The position numbers were made by a program, and so were the translations under genes. Positions 1 to 9,073 of a DNA stretch of 51,717 nt are shown here, piece after piece (within the stretch, counting starts at the first letter, position 1; each line of letters opens with the position of its first letter). Location: the NCBI GenBank assembly GCA_944363575.1, contig CALVUJ010000024.1, positions 208,107 through 259,823 of the forward strand, given 5' to 3'. Origin of the DNA: an uncultured Bacilli bacterium. GTDB lineage: Bacteria; Bacillota_I; Bacilli_A; RFN20; DUOF01. Under the pieces are notes generated by a model that saw only the letters and a list, made by a program, of their open reading frames with translations, searched no databases and had not been told where the DNA came from.

Positions 1-2242
1 CATCCTTAATACTATCAAAACTCATAATCTTAGCAAGTTCTTCTCTCTTATTCTCTTCTTCTTTAACAATCTCAATATACATCCTAATAGCCATATAATT
101 ATCTAAAGCTTGCACATATTTACCCTGATTATCCGAAACTTCTAAAGCAAAATCTAAAATTTTCTTCTCTTGCTCTCCAAGATTACTCAACTCAACTTTA
201 ATATCTCTAATTAAACTATAATTTGATAATGCTTGCTTAAGATTACGAAACATATTACCATTACCATTCAAAATAGCCCCTACCATCATTTGGTACCCTT
301 TTTCACTCATTATATTCTTCAAAAAATCAAAATTTCTAATCTCTTCTTTAATTTCTATCAAAGCACTATCAAATATCTTTAAAAGATCTTTCTCAAAACT
401 AGACTTAACAAATACCCCTTTTTTATTATTTTGTTTAGCAATCATATCAACCAAAAGTTTTAAATCCTCTTCCTTTATGATATCTGTACAAACACAATAC
501 GCTATAAGATAAGAACTATATGGATACTTAGAAGTATCAAAACCTATCGTCTTATTATTTAAAATATAATCCACTTTATTAAGAGCATTATCAACCTTAT
601 AAATATCTAAATCATCTTTCAAATGCTCCACAACCATATTCTTCTCTTTAATAAATTTATATTTATAATAAAGATTACCCCTCTTATTTTGTTTAATTAT
701 ATTTAACGATCTCCTCAAATCATCATATTTAATATCTAACAAATCTTTCCTAGCAACAAGTTTCTCATAAATTTGATGATCAAAACTATTCTTAGAAATC
801 TGTGAACTCATTTCATACATCGTTTCTAAACAAGCCCCGAACTCTGTAGGCACATACAAAACACTAAAAATCTTCTCTAATTCTTTATATTTTTCTTGTA
901 TTAACTCCTCAATATAGGAATGCTTTTTAACATCTTCAACATAATTATACTTATCAATAGAAGCACTATCATCACATATTTTCTTATAAAAACTTTCTCG
1001 ATCTTTCTCTGGATCAGAAATAAACATCGCTTTCTTTTTAACTTTTCCTAATCTATTATACACTACATCTAGTGCCGCTTTCTTTTGTGAAACAACCAAA
1101 ACTCTTTTCTTCTTAGCCAAAGCATCACTAATTACATTAACAATAGTTTGCGACTTACCAGTACCAGGAGGCCCATAAATAACCATATTACCATCAGTAT
1201 TTATCTTTTCAATCGCTTTCTCTTGCGTATAATCCAACTCATGAATTGAAAAAATTTGTTTATTCCCTATTTTCTTTAAATTCTTTAAACTCTTCGCATA
1301 AATCAACTCATCAATCGCTTCATTAGAAGAAGCCTTCTTCTTTTCTAACTCATTATAATCATTATAAATAGCATTAGCCAGTGGATATCTCCCCATCACA
1401 CAATGGTTTTTAATACTTAAATCACTATTTTTTTGAGGAATCCCACTAGAATCAAAAGAAGAAACAAACCCCTTACCCATTTCACCAAAATCAATACGAT
1501 ACTTTCTCAAATACTTCAAAACATCATCAACATTTTTAAATGTACTCGAAAAATTACCCTTAAACTCCATCTCCAAATCATCAACATTTATTTTCTTCTC
1601 ACCAGCATACGCAAAAATAAGAGCCTTATTCAACATAACAGGCATTTCTTTAACACTATCAATCTCCACATTATTTTCATCAATCACATTAATTCTAACA
1701 GGAAACAAAACTAACGGAGCCTTAATAAAAGTATCCCCAGCCATATTTCCATACACAAACGGATACCCAATATATAATTCATACTTACCCGTCTCCTTAG
1801 ACACATCAATAATTTCTTTCTTCAGTTTAACAAGAGAATTAACATTTGTTCTAACTAAATTCTTAATCGCACTATTTTTAAACTTATTCGCATATTTCTT
1901 AGCCTCATCTTTATCTTCTAAAAGCAATTTCTTATACTTTTGATCTTTTTGAAGTGCATTATCAACCCCAGAACCCAAATATAAATTCATAACGCTATCT
2001 TTATTAACCAAAGAAAAATTATCTAACTTTTCTTTCCAAAGCAAATCAAACAACGCAGTATTACTTCCCAAAAATTCCCCAATATCAAATGAAAAACCAG
2101 TATTTCCTTTCCTACTAAAAATACTTCTACTTTTCCCACTTACTTCAATTAATCGCTCTTTATATTTAGTATATATAGATTTCATCAAAACAACCCCTAA
2201 CACACCAATAATTATAAACGATATAAAAATAAAATCAATCAT
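1..2242 (-). CDS. AAA/superfamily 1 helicase-like ATPase with N-terminal membrane helix (3' end off window)
   Basis: The frame is open from an ATG at 2242 to the left window edge (747 codons), so the C-terminus is missing. The first 20 or so residues are hydrophobic and look like one membrane anchor. About 330 residues follow without a recognisable motif. Then comes a Walker A motif GPPGTGKS at residues 357-364 and a following strand of the type RVLVVSQKKAALDVV, as in the AAA_11/AAA_12 (Dna2/NAM7, COG1112-like) superfamily 1 helicases. Later helicase motifs would lie beyond the edge. A second in-frame ATG at about 2185 would remove the membrane helix, and neither start has a strong SD. Function is unknown; RNA/DNA processing or defence are possible. 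Neighbours do not help. Confidence 0.75.
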   Translation of the reverse strand, partial: MIDFIFISFIIIGVLGVVLMKSIYTKYKERLIEVSGKSRSIFSRKGNTGFSFDIGEFLGSNTALFDLLWKEKLDNFSLVNKDSVMNLYLGSGVDNALQKDQKYKKLLLEDKDEAKKYANKFKNSAIKNLVRTNVNSLVKLKKEIIDVSKETGKYELYIGYPFVYGNMAGDTFIKAPLVLFPVRINVIDENNVEIDSVKEMPVMLNKALIFAYAGEKKINVDDLEMEFKGNFSSTFKNVDDVLKYLRKYRIDFGEMGKGFVSSFDSSGIPQKNSDLSIKNHCVMGRYPLANAIYNDYNELEKKKASSNEAIDELIYAKSLKNLKKIGNKQIFSIHELDYTQEKAIEKINTDGNMVIYGPPGTGKSQTIVNVISDALAKKKRVLVVSQKKAALDVVYNRLGKVKKKAMFISDPEKDRESFYKKICDDSASIDKYNYVEDVKKHSYIEELIQEKYKELEKIFSVLYVPTEFGACLETMYEMSSQISKNSFDHQIYEKLVARKDLLDIKYDDLRRSLNIIKQNKRGNLYYKYKFIKEKNMVVEHLKDDLDIYKVDNALNKVDYILNNKTIGFDTSKYPYSSYLIAYCVCTDIIKEEDLKLLVDMIAKQNNKKGVFVKSSFEKDLLKIFDSALIEIKEEIRNFDFLKNIMSEKGYQMMVGAILNGNGNMFRNLKQALSNYSLIRDIKVELSNLGEQEKKILDFALEVSDNQGKYVQALDNYMAIRMYIEIVKEEENKREELAKIMSFDSIKD

Positions 2243-2315
2243 TAAATAGCAAGTATACACAAAGAAAATACTTATCTTCTTAAAATTTTTCTAACTTAAC
2301 AAATAAATACTAAAA

Positions 2316-2819
2316 CTATCCTTTACCCCTATTTTTAAATAACTTCCTAATACTATATAAAACATCAAAAACTAATACTAACATAAAACAAAAAATAATT
2401 AATTTAATAAGAAAATAATGTAAAACATTAAAATTAATAAAAGAAAAAAGTAACATGCAAAAGATACCAAGAAACCCCCAATAAACACTAAACTTAAAAC
2501 ATATTAACCCCCTATAATTTAAAAAATTACAACTATAATCCCAAAGAGGAACTTTAAAATACTTAATAAAAATTAACCCACACAATAACTCAAGCAAAGT
2601 CAAAAACAAAACAATAAATAAAACTTTAAAAATAAAATTTAAATCTAAATTATAAAATAAATAACAAACACATAACCCCATCCCATACAAAGGTAAATAA
2701 ACACCCTTAAAAACACCAGGCTTAACCCATTTCTTCATAACTATTCTTCTATAAAATAACTCTAAAAAATAACCTAAAACACTACCCATCATAAATATAA
2801 ATAAATAATTAAAAAGCAT
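2316..2819 (-). CDS. CmpB-like 'ABC-transporter type IV' membrane protein
   Basis: A membrane protein of about 167 residues with five or so hydrophobic segments. It matches the family annotated as putative ABC-transporter type IV (CmpB-like, PF06541): an N-terminal G-x-x-x-E with a nearby R-R, a 'KPGVFKG..LPLYGMG' segment, then 'LWDYS' and a WG-x-x-G near the end. Family function is not established. The start is taken as the ATG at 2819 because GGTG lies six bases upstream; the upstream TTG/GTG codons lie on or before that SD. The start codon and SD sit in a hairpin of complementary 7-mers (see separate entry). Confidence 0.7.
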   Translation of the reverse strand: MLFNYLFIFMMGSVLGYFLELFYRRIVMKKWVKPGVFKGVYLPLYGMGLCVCYLFYNLDLNFIFKVLFIVLFLTLLELLCGLIFIKYFKVPLWDYSCNFLNYRGLICFKFSVYWGFLGIFCMLLFSFINFNVLHYFLIKLIIFCFMLVLVFDVLYSIRKLFKNRGKG

Positions 2820-2844
2820 AGCTATCACCAATAATAACTATGCT
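2815..2844 (-). promoter_or_regulatory. Inverted repeat enclosing the SD and start codon of the CmpB-like gene
   Basis: AGCATAG (2815-2821) and CTATGCT (2838-2844) are exact reverse complements. On the minus strand the ATG lies in one arm and the GGTG SD lies in the 16-base loop. This could be an operator or a translation-modulating hairpin; chance is also possible at this AT content. Confidence 0.35.
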
Positions 2845-2918
2845 AAATTAATAAATTATATACTTATTATACAAACTATTTAAATACTATTCTCCTATAG
2901 TCACATACTTAAATAAGA

Positions 2919-4229
2919 CTATTCCTCATCACCATCATTACTATCTTTTAAATCATTAAACATCTTCTGCATCGTAGCATTACCTCTAGTTAATTTCCTA
3001 ATAGATAAATCTTGTGCCTTATCATTAGCAAGCCTAAGATTCCTATCACTACTTAACAAATTATCTTTAACTTTATTTAAATGATTAATTGTATTATCAA
3101 TCTCTTTAATAGCATCTTGAAACTTATTACTAGCACTCAGATAATTTTTAGAAAACTTATCCTGAAAATCAAGAAGCTTATTTTCAAAATTAGTAATATC
3201 AATATTCTGATTCTTCACAATTTGTAATTGATTTTTATATTCCAACGTCTTCTCTGCTGCGTTTCTTAAAAGTGTAATAATAGGAATAAAGCATTGAGGT
3301 CTCACTACATACATCTTATCATATTTATAAGATACATCTACTATTCCAGCATTATATAGATCACTATCACCCTCTAAAGTAGATACTAATACTGCATATT
3401 CACATTTCTTCTCATTTCTATCTTTATTAAGTTTCTCAAAAAAATGTTCGTTTTTGTGCTTAGTAACAGTCTCATCACTTTCATTTTTCATTTCAAACAT
3501 TATAGATATCATCTCTACTCCGTTTTCATCAACTTCCCTATAAATATAATCACCCTTACTACCATCTCTAGCATCATTATCTTTCTCAAAATAAGCATTT
3601 CTAAAAGCCGTAGCCCTCAACTTATTAAATTCAATCTCACAATGCTGCTCCAATGTTTCTCCAACTAATTTAGTAGACATCTTACTCTTTAAATCTTTGT
3701 ACTGCGCTATAATTTCATCTTTTTGATTTAAAGCTTCCTTATGCTTCTCATTCAAAGTCTTAATCTCTATCTCTTTTTGAGAAACCATTAATTTAATATT
3801 ATTTTCTAAATCTTTAATCTTATTTTCCTTCTCATTAATAGCCTTACTAACCTCATTTTCTACAGACTCTTCAACATGTTTAATTTGATCTTTTAATCTC
3901 ACTATCTCTAAATCTTTACTATTTAGCAAATCTTTATTCTTATTACTCTCTTCATTAACAGCCAATTTCTTTTCATTTTCATAATTATTTAACTTATAAT
4001 TCAATACTTCAATTTGCTTAGTTAAATCCGCTATAACTTTAGCATTATTAACCTCCATATCTTTTTTAACTAACTCAAACTCACTCAATTTACTAGCTAA
4101 CTCAACCTTAATCCTCTCATCAACTTCCTCTTTAAAAGCCTCATCTCTAATTTGCTTCACAATAGCGCTATAATCACTTTCATCTACACTAAACAATTCT
4201 CCACATCTAGGACACTTAATCTCACCCAT
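2919..4229 (-). CDS. DUF2130 domain protein with zinc-ribbon-like N-terminus and long coiled coil
   Basis: The protein starts with an [10 protein letters not shown] motif, one CxxC half of a zinc knuckle. It continues with about 170 residues of Lys/Glu-rich coiled coil. From about residue 190 a conserved globular part follows, with [21 protein letters not shown], a [14 protein letters not shown] stretch and an IMFEMKNE segment, as in DUF2130 proteins. The D...E..K pattern resembles a PD-(D/E)XK nuclease-like fold, as suggested for RmuC-like relatives; that link is an inference. The ATG at 4229 is chosen because a strong SD (GGTAGGAGGGTG) sits just upstream; a TTG six codons earlier overlaps that SD. 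Function is unknown. Confidence 0.8.
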   Translation of the reverse strand: MGEIKCPRCGELFSVDESDYSAIVKQIRDEAFKEEVDERIKVELASKLSEFELVKKDMEVNNAKVIADLTKQIEVLNYKLNNYENEKKLAVNEESNKNKDLLNSKDLEIVRLKDQIKHVEESVENEVSKAINEKENKIKDLENNIKLMVSQKEIEIKTLNEKHKEALNQKDEIIAQYKDLKSKMSTKLVGETLEQHCEIEFNKLRATAFRNAYFEKDNDARDGSKGDYIYREVDENGVEMISIMFEMKNESDETVTKHKNEHFFEKLNKDRNEKKCEYAVLVSTLEGDSDLYNAGIVDVSYKYDKMYVVRPQCFIPIITLLRNAAEKTLEYKNQLQIVKNQNIDITNFENKLLDFQDKFSKNYLSASNKFQDAIKEIDNTINHLNKVKDNLLSSDRNLRLANDKAQDLSIRKLTRGNATMQKMFNDLKDSNDGDEE

Positions 4230-4550
4230 ATTACACCCTCCTACCAAAATATCTTCATAACTATTGTCTTTTCTTTAATTTCAAACATCCTCCTTTTTAT
4301 ATTACCTTTTGTTCTCCCATTAAACAATCTTTTTTCACTATTTTAAGCAACACATCATCATGTTTTTTTTCATTTATTTTCCCTACCTAAACTACTTATC
4401 CCCGAAAGCAAAAACATCTTATTATACTTGATAGAACTAACACTATTCGCCATCACTATAACAAAAAAAAGGGCACATGCCCTTCAAATTTAAGATCCTT
4501 ATTACTAATTACACCATTTTATTTAATCATTATCTAAGATAATTCAAAAA
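4230..4550. other. Gene-free stretch between DUF2130 gene and pbp
   Basis: It holds the pbp terminator (4463-4486) and the leader of the DUF2130 gene. In the leader, about 55 bases upstream of the DUF2130 start, there is a second GGAGG followed by a 15-codon open frame (ATG at about 4284) whose TAG overlaps the SD of the DUF2130 gene. This may be a leader peptide, but its SD is too close to that ATG to be convincing. Otherwise I see nothing. Confidence 0.4.
4463..4486 (-). terminator. Rho-independent terminator after pbp
   Basis: On the minus strand, AAGGGCA and TGCCCTT form a short tight hairpin followed by eight T. It lies about 65 bases past the PBP stop. Confidence 0.85.
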
Positions 4551-6452
4551 TTACCCTAACATTATCACTATCGTACTCCCTTCCTCAATTTTCTCTCCAT
4601 ATTTAGGCAATTGATCAATAACCACATTACCATCTCCTACAAACTCAAATTTAAAATACTTAGACTTCACATCACCTTTACTTAAACCTATATAATTATC
4701 TACAAGATAACTTTTCTTATCCATCCAAGTATACTTTCTTTCAACTCCACCATCCCTTTTACTAACTCCTAAATAAGGTAACGCATCACTTAAAATAGCT
4801 TTTACTATAGGACCTGCTACTGTACCCCCATATTGAATCGCACTCTCAGGATTATCTATTGCTACATACACTACAATCTCAGGATCATCCATTGGAGCAG
4901 CCGCAATCATAGATAAATTATAATTACCCGCTTGATAAACACCATTAATTGCCTTTTGAGCAGTACCAGTCTTGCCACCTACACGATACCCTTCAAGATA
5001 AGCTGTACGCCCTCCACCAACACTAACAACATGCTCTAAAGCATCTCTCATAAGATTACTCGTCTCTTCACTAATAACCTGCCTAACAACTTCATTTTCC
5101 TTCTCATAAACTACCTCTTTAGTAGAAGTCAAAGAAACACTATCTAAAATGCTAGGAACATATAAATAACCCCCATTTATTACCGCACTAAAAGCCGTAA
5201 CTAACTGAAGAGCTGTTACACTTACACCTTGACCAAAAGCACTCGTCGCCTGCTCTAATAAATTGTAATCATCATACTTAAACATAATACCAGCACTCTC
5301 GCCCCAAATATCTATACCAGTCTTACTCCCAAAACCAAAATTAGTAATATAATTATATAAATTATCTTTACCTAACTTTTGTGCAATACTAACAAATCCT
5401 GGATTAGAAGAATTTTGTAATACCTCTAAATATGTTTGAAGCCCATGCCCTCCTTTTTTCCAAGATTTAATCCGTTGCCCCTCAACATAAACAGAACCTG
5501 TATCATAGTAAGTATCCTTATACATATCAATTTTCTTTTCCTCTAAGGCCGCAGCAAAAGAAAACACTTTAAAAGTAGAACCAGGTTCATATGATTTCCA
5601 AATAGCTAAATTACGATTATAAGTATCACTATCATAATTTTGATAATTATTAGGATTGAACGTAGGATAATTAACAATCCCAAGTATTTCTCCATTTTTA
5701 GGATTCATCGCTATCCCTATTACAGACTCTGGAGAATACTTTAAATAAGCATTATATAACTCTCTTTCCATGATACTTTGAATATTAAAATCAATTGTTA
5801 AATTTAAACTAAGCCCTGAAGATGGTGCAATAATATTAGACTCTAAATTGCTAAATAACCCTCCTTTAGCATCCATATAATAATTAAGATAACCATTACT
5901 CCCCTTTAAATAGTTATCATAATAAGCTTCTACTCCAGATAAACCCTGATTATCAATACCTACAAAACCTAAAGTATGCGCTAACATCGTTTCATAAGGA
6001 TAATATCTTCTAGAATCTCTAATCAAATAAACCCCTTCCAATCTTAACTTATTAATTTGCATAGCTACTTCATCACTAATCTTTTTCCCATTCCCTTTCA
6101 ATCTAACAATAGAAACTTTTTTATTAATCTGCTCATAAATATCTTTTGCTTCCATCTCTAAAATAGGTGCTAAAATGATACTTGTCTTAGCCTTTTCTTT
6201 AACTTGATAAGGAATAACCGATAGTGACATTGTAGGAATATTAATAGCTAAACTAACCCCATTACGATCATAAATATAACCCCTACTAGCCTCAATTGGA
6301 AAACTCCTTTGCCAAGACTCACTTGCCCCCTTTAATAACACATTATTTTTAACAATCTGCACATACCCTAGTCTAACCCCAATAATTACCATTATTAAAG
6401 AAAAAATTATCTCCAAACTAAAAATCTTTTTTATCATTGAGACTCTAATCAC
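4551..6452 (-). CDS. Class B penicillin-binding protein (transpeptidase) with C-terminal PASTA domain
   Basis: A cell-wall transpeptidase of the PBP2B/SpoVD type. It has a short cytoplasmic N-terminus, one membrane helix (about residues 8-30), a PBP dimerisation domain, a penicillin-binding domain and one PASTA domain in the last 60 residues. Active-site motifs are intact: STFK (catalytic Ser near 292), SSN (348-350) and KTGTAQ (494-). The place after mraZ-rsmH-ftsL fits the division enzyme PbpB/FtsI; the PASTA domain also fits SpoVD, and the sequence alone does not settle it. The start is taken as a GTG at 6452 preceded by GGTG six bases upstream; an ATG four codons earlier (6464) lacks an SD. 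A terminator lies between this gene and the upstream protease gene. Confidence 0.93.
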   Translation of the reverse strand: MIRVSMIKKIFSLEIIFSLIMVIIGVRLGYVQIVKNNVLLKGASESWQRSFPIEASRGYIYDRNGVSLAINIPTMSLSVIPYQVKEKAKTSIILAPILEMEAKDIYEQINKKVSIVRLKGNGKKISDEVAMQINKLRLEGVYLIRDSRRYYPYETMLAHTLGFVGIDNQGLSGVEAYYDNYLKGSNGYLNYYMDAKGGLFSNLESNIIAPSSGLSLNLTIDFNIQSIMERELYNAYLKYSPESVIGIAMNPKNGEILGIVNYPTFNPNNYQNYDSDTYNRNLAIWKSYEPGSTFKVFSFAAALEEKKIDMYKDTYYDTGSVYVEGQRIKSWKKGGHGLQTYLEVLQNSSNPGFVSIAQKLGKDNLYNYITNFGFGSKTGIDIWGESAGIMFKYDDYNLLEQATSAFGQGVSVTALQLVTAFSAVINGGYLYVPSILDSVSLTSTKEVVYEKENEVVRQVISEETSNLMRDALEHVVSVGGGRTAYLEGYRVGGKTGTAQKAINGVYQAGNYNLSMIAAAPMDDPEIVVYVAIDNPESAIQYGGTVAGPIVKAILSDALPYLGVSKRDGGVERKYTWMDKKSYLVDNYIGLSKGDVKSKYFKFEFVGDGNVVIDQLPKYGEKIEEGSTIVIMLG

Positions 6453-6484
6453 TACTATCACCATTAAAACTTATGTCCATAAAT

Positions 6485-6508
6485 AAAAAAATAGACTAAT
6501 CGTCTATT
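6485..6508 (-). terminator. Terminator between protease gene and pbp
   Basis: AATAGAC and GTCTATT (minus strand) form a 7-bp stem with a 5-base loop followed by a run of T. It begins three bases after the protease stop codon, inside an otherwise continuous division gene cluster, so it should reduce read-through into pbp. Confidence 0.75.
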
Positions 6509-6510
6509 CA

Positions 6511-7257
6511 TTAACTATTCAAAAATTCTCTAATCTTATTAATAGGTATCGCATACCCCGTTACAAATGCTTCATCACTATCAAAAACCCCTGCAAAAGT
6601 AATACCTATAACCTCATCATCTTCATTTAAAAGTGCACTCCCACTTGAACCCTTCATAATTTTAGCACTATGCACTATTACCTCAAAATTAACTTTAGAA
6701 TACTCATTATTCACATTAACTTTACTAAAACATCTAACACTACCTTCACTAATAACATTCTTTACCGTATTAGGATTACCCATAGACTTAACACTATCAT
6801 TAACATTTATCACTTCATCACTTAATTCAAGCACCCTTAAATCCACTACCCTATTAATTCTAAGCACTGCTAAATCATAACTATCATCCTTATAAACAAT
6901 CTCAGCTTCATACTCATTTCTAAAATAATCTTCAATTATAACCTTATGATAATCATAACTATAATCATACTCAACAACATGATTATTCGTTAAAAGATAA
7001 TAATATTTATCATCACTATCATATATAAAACCACTCCCATAATTAGAATGCTCCTTATATTTAACCCCCAAAAACTTACTATAATTATAACTATGAACAA
7101 AAACATTACCATTTAATATCTCACTATTATCACTAGAATAATAATTAATATAATCATCAGTAGAAACCATCTCAACCTTATCATCATATACTTCACTAAC
7201 GCAACCACCAACTAAAAGGAAAATAAACAAAACTATTACTAACTTAAAAAATTTCAC
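6511..7257 (-). CDS. Trypsin-like (S1-type) serine protease lipoprotein in the division cluster
   Basis: The N-terminus is a lipoprotein signal: a hydrophobic run ending in LVGGC, with Cys19 as the lipidated residue, so the protein should sit on the outer face of the membrane. The protease core shows the triad His93 (NNHVV), Asp128 (YDLAVL) and Ser205 (KGSSGSAL). The oxyanion motif is GSSGS rather than the GNSGG of HtrA. It ends directly after the protease domain (248 residues), so there is no PDZ domain. Start is GTG at 7257. The place between ftsL and pbp is unusual for a dcw cluster and suggests a role in envelope processing during division; that role is inferred. Confidence 0.85.
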   Translation of the reverse strand: MKFFKLVIVLFIFLLVGGCVSEVYDDKVEMVSTDDYINYYSSDNSEILNGNVFVHSYNYSKFLGVKYKEHSNYGSGFIYDSDDKYYYLLTNNHVVEYDYSYDYHKVIIEDYFRNEYEAEIVYKDDSYDLAVLRINRVVDLRVLELSDEVINVNDSVKSMGNPNTVKNVISEGSVRCFSKVNVNNEYSKVNFEVIVHSAKIMKGSSGSALLNEDDEVIGITFAGVFDSDEAFVTGYAIPINKIREFLNS

Positions 7258-7302
7258 CCTCTATTTTCCCTCCTCAACAAAAAAATAGCAAAAAACTATC
7301 TT

Positions 7303-7536
7303 TTAATCTTCTTTAATTGTACTTTCAATCACAATCTCTTCTTGCTCATACTTTAATCTATCATTTAAACTCTCTTCTCGCTTAATTTCTTCTTGTAAAT
7401 TATTATTATTCTCATTCTCTTTATTAACTTGAGGGCTAACAAAAAGAATTGTAAAAGCAAACAATAACAAAGCACAAACACCAAACGTCCTAATTTGATA
7501 ATCAAATTTTGTCTTTAATCTCTTCCTTGTAACCAT
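7303..7536 (-). CDS. ftsL: FtsL-like division protein
   Basis: A 77-residue bitopic protein. It has a basic cytoplasmic tail (RKRLKTKFDYQ), one membrane helix (about residues 19-36), then a charged outer segment rich in Glu, Asn and Lys that could form a short coiled coil. Sequence identity to FtsL is too low to judge by eye; the call rests on size, topology and the position between rsmH and the PBP gene. The ATG at 7536 is chosen because AGGAGG lies eight bases upstream; a GTG three codons earlier overlaps the SD. Confidence 0.75.
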   Translation of the reverse strand: MVTRKRLKTKFDYQIRTFGVCALLLFAFTILFVSPQVNKENENNNNLQEEIKREESLNDRLKYEQEEIVIESTIKED

Positions 7537-7548
7537 CTCAAGCACCTC

Positions 7549-8478
7549 CTATATTCTTTCAATAATTCTTAACTTAGCAGAATGAGAACGATTATTCTCT
7601 TTTAATTCTTCTTCACTAGGTAAAATTGGCTTCTTAGTAACTAACCTAAATTCTTTATCACTAGAACTAACTACTACAGGCATACTCCTTGACCAACTTT
7701 CCCCATCAACTGCCTTCTTAAATATCTCTTTAACTATACGATCTTCTAAAGAATGAAAAGTAATAACGGCTATTCTTCCTCCTTTATTAAGTAACTTTAA
7801 ACTATCTTCTAATGCTACCCTAAGACTATTTAGCTCATCATTAACTTCAATTCTTATAGCTTGAAAAGTTCTCTTTGCTGGATGACCCTCTCTTAAAGCA
7901 CTACCTGGCATACTACTTTTAATAACATCTACTAACTCAAAAGTTGTTTCAATAGGTTTAATTTTCCTCTTTAAAACAATGTTTCTAGCAATGCTCTTAG
8001 CAAACTTTTCTTCACCATAGTTAAATATAATATTTCTAAGATCTTCTTCCTTATATGTATTCACAACAGTAAAAGCATCTAACTTATCTTCCTTATTCAT
8101 ACGCATATCTAATCTAGCATCGTACTTGTAAGAAAACCCTCTTTCACCATTATCTAGTTGGGGAGAGGAGACACCCAAATCAAACAAGACACCATCAACA
8201 TTAGTTACATCACGCTTATTAAGCTCCATTTTGATAAACTTATAATCAGCATGAATCAATTCAAATTGGGGAGAAATAGTTGATAGCCGTTTCCTTGAAG
8301 TCTCCATAGCTTCTAAATCTTTGTCAAAGCAATATAGCTTCCCAAGATTAGACAACTTACTTAATATATGGTAACTATGCCCTGCTCTACCTAAAGTAGC
8401 ATCAACATAGGTCCCACCACTTTTAATATTGAGCCCTTCAATAGACTCCTTTAACAAAACTGAAACATGTTCACTCAT
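7549..8478 (-). CDS. rsmH: 16S rRNA m4C1402 methyltransferase RsmH (MraW)
   Basis: It methylates N4 of C1402 in 16S rRNA. Family features: the N-terminal SEHVSVLLKES, the SAM-binding YVDATLGRAGHS (family DxTxGxGGHS), VDGVLFDLGVSSPQLD, an RLDMRMN motif, and the C-terminal VITFHSLEDRIVK with KPILPSEEE. At 309 residues it is full length. The start at 8478 begins the conserved MSEHVSVLL and lies just past the mraZ stop, giving TAA-A-ATG spacing, so the two genes are translationally coupled. Confidence 0.97.
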   Translation of the reverse strand: MSEHVSVLLKESIEGLNIKSGGTYVDATLGRAGHSYHILSKLSNLGKLYCFDKDLEAMETSRKRLSTISPQFELIHADYKFIKMELNKRDVTNVDGVLFDLGVSSPQLDNGERGFSYKYDARLDMRMNKEDKLDAFTVVNTYKEEDLRNIIFNYGEEKFAKSIARNIVLKRKIKPIETTFELVDVIKSSMPGSALREGHPAKRTFQAIRIEVNDELNSLRVALEDSLKLLNKGGRIAVITFHSLEDRIVKEIFKKAVDGESWSRSMPVVVSSSDKEFRLVTKKPILPSEEELKENNRSHSAKLRIIERI

Positions 8479-8479
8479 T

Positions 8480-8911
8480 TTACTTACCAACAAAAGATAA
8501 CTTTTCCGCAACATCTTCTAAACTAGAAGATGCTTCTTCATAATATGAATCCCATGCTTCTTTTGCCCAAATCTCAATATGATCAAGTAAACCCACAATT
8601 ACACACTCTTTATTAATGCCTGCTTCTTTAATAAGATTGATAGGTAAATTAATTCTGCCCTGCTTATCAAACTCTTGACTAGAAGCACTACCCACTAACA
8701 CACGAATATGCTTACGAGCATCTTGCATCGTATTAGGCAAAGTAAGTAATGATGTTTGGAACTTTTCCCAGCCCTCCGTAGAATATAAAGTAATACACTT
8801 ATCAAATCCACGAGTAACTACCACAGCATTAGAAAGTTGTTCCCTTAACTTAGATGGAATGATAATACGCCCCTTTTCATCAATATTATGTAAAAACTGA
8901 CCCATGAACAT
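8480..8911 (-). CDS. mraZ: MraZ transcriptional regulator
   Basis: First gene of the division/cell-wall cluster and its repressor in the bacteria studied. Two AbrB-like halves are visible: MFMGQFLHNIDEKGRIIIPSK at the N-terminus and a second 'EFDKQGRINLP' near residue 85. The family start MFMG fits the ATG at 8911, giving 143 residues, the usual length. Three AAGTGG boxes lie just upstream (see operator), which supports autoregulation. Confidence 0.96.
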   Translation of the reverse strand: MFMGQFLHNIDEKGRIIIPSKLREQLSNAVVVTRGFDKCITLYSTEGWEKFQTSLLTLPNTMQDARKHIRVLVGSASSQEFDKQGRINLPINLIKEAGINKECVIVGLLDHIEIWAKEAWDSYYEEASSSLEDVAEKLSFVGK

Positions 8912-8920
8912 ATTAATCAC

Positions 8921-8950
8921 CCACTTTCTACCACTTTTCACCACTTACAC
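8921..8950 (-). promoter_or_regulatory. MraZ operator: three AAGTGG boxes at 10-bp spacing
   Basis: CCACTT occurs at 8921, 8931 and 8941 (AAGTGG on the minus strand), exactly one helical turn apart. The boxes lie between the -10 box and the mraZ start codon. MraZ is known to bind repeated G/T-rich boxes near its own promoter (TGGG-type in E. coli, AAAGTG-type in mycoplasmas), and these match the latter closely. Confidence 0.85.
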
Positions 8951-8954
8951 CACC

Positions 8955-8984
8955 ATTATAGCCACCATTTCACCCTTTTGTAAA
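8955..8984 (-). promoter_or_regulatory. Sigma-A promoter of the mraZ cluster
   Basis: Minus strand: -35 TTTACA (8984-8979) and -10 TATAAT (8960-8955) with an 18-bp spacer. The inferred transcription start falls in the first MraZ box. Confidence 0.8.
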
Positions 8985-8994
8985 TACTTTTTCA

Positions 8995-9027
8995 CAAAAA
9001 AAAAACAACTTTGTATAAAAAAAGTTG
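8995..9027 (-). terminator. Second terminator after rpmF
   Basis: CAACTTT (minus, 9027-9021) pairs with AAAGTTG (9012-9006) around an 8-base loop and is followed by a long T run. It lies between the first rpmF terminator and the mraZ promoter. Confidence 0.65.
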
Positions 9028-9034
9028 CTTTAAA

Positions 9035-9061
9035 TAAAAAAAGTTATCACTAAGGATAACT
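9035..9061 (-). terminator. Terminator after rpmF
   Basis: AGTTATC and GATAACT form a 7-bp stem with a 6-base loop, followed by seven T on the minus strand, 12 bases past the rpmF stop. Confidence 0.8.
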
Positions 9062-9073
9062 CAACAAAAAATA

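Noticed and set aside
1433-1714. Plus-strand open frame of 93 codons
   Set aside because: It lies fully inside the helicase-like gene on the other strand, has Asn/Ile/Lys-rich composition typical of antisense of AT-rich genes, and no SD.
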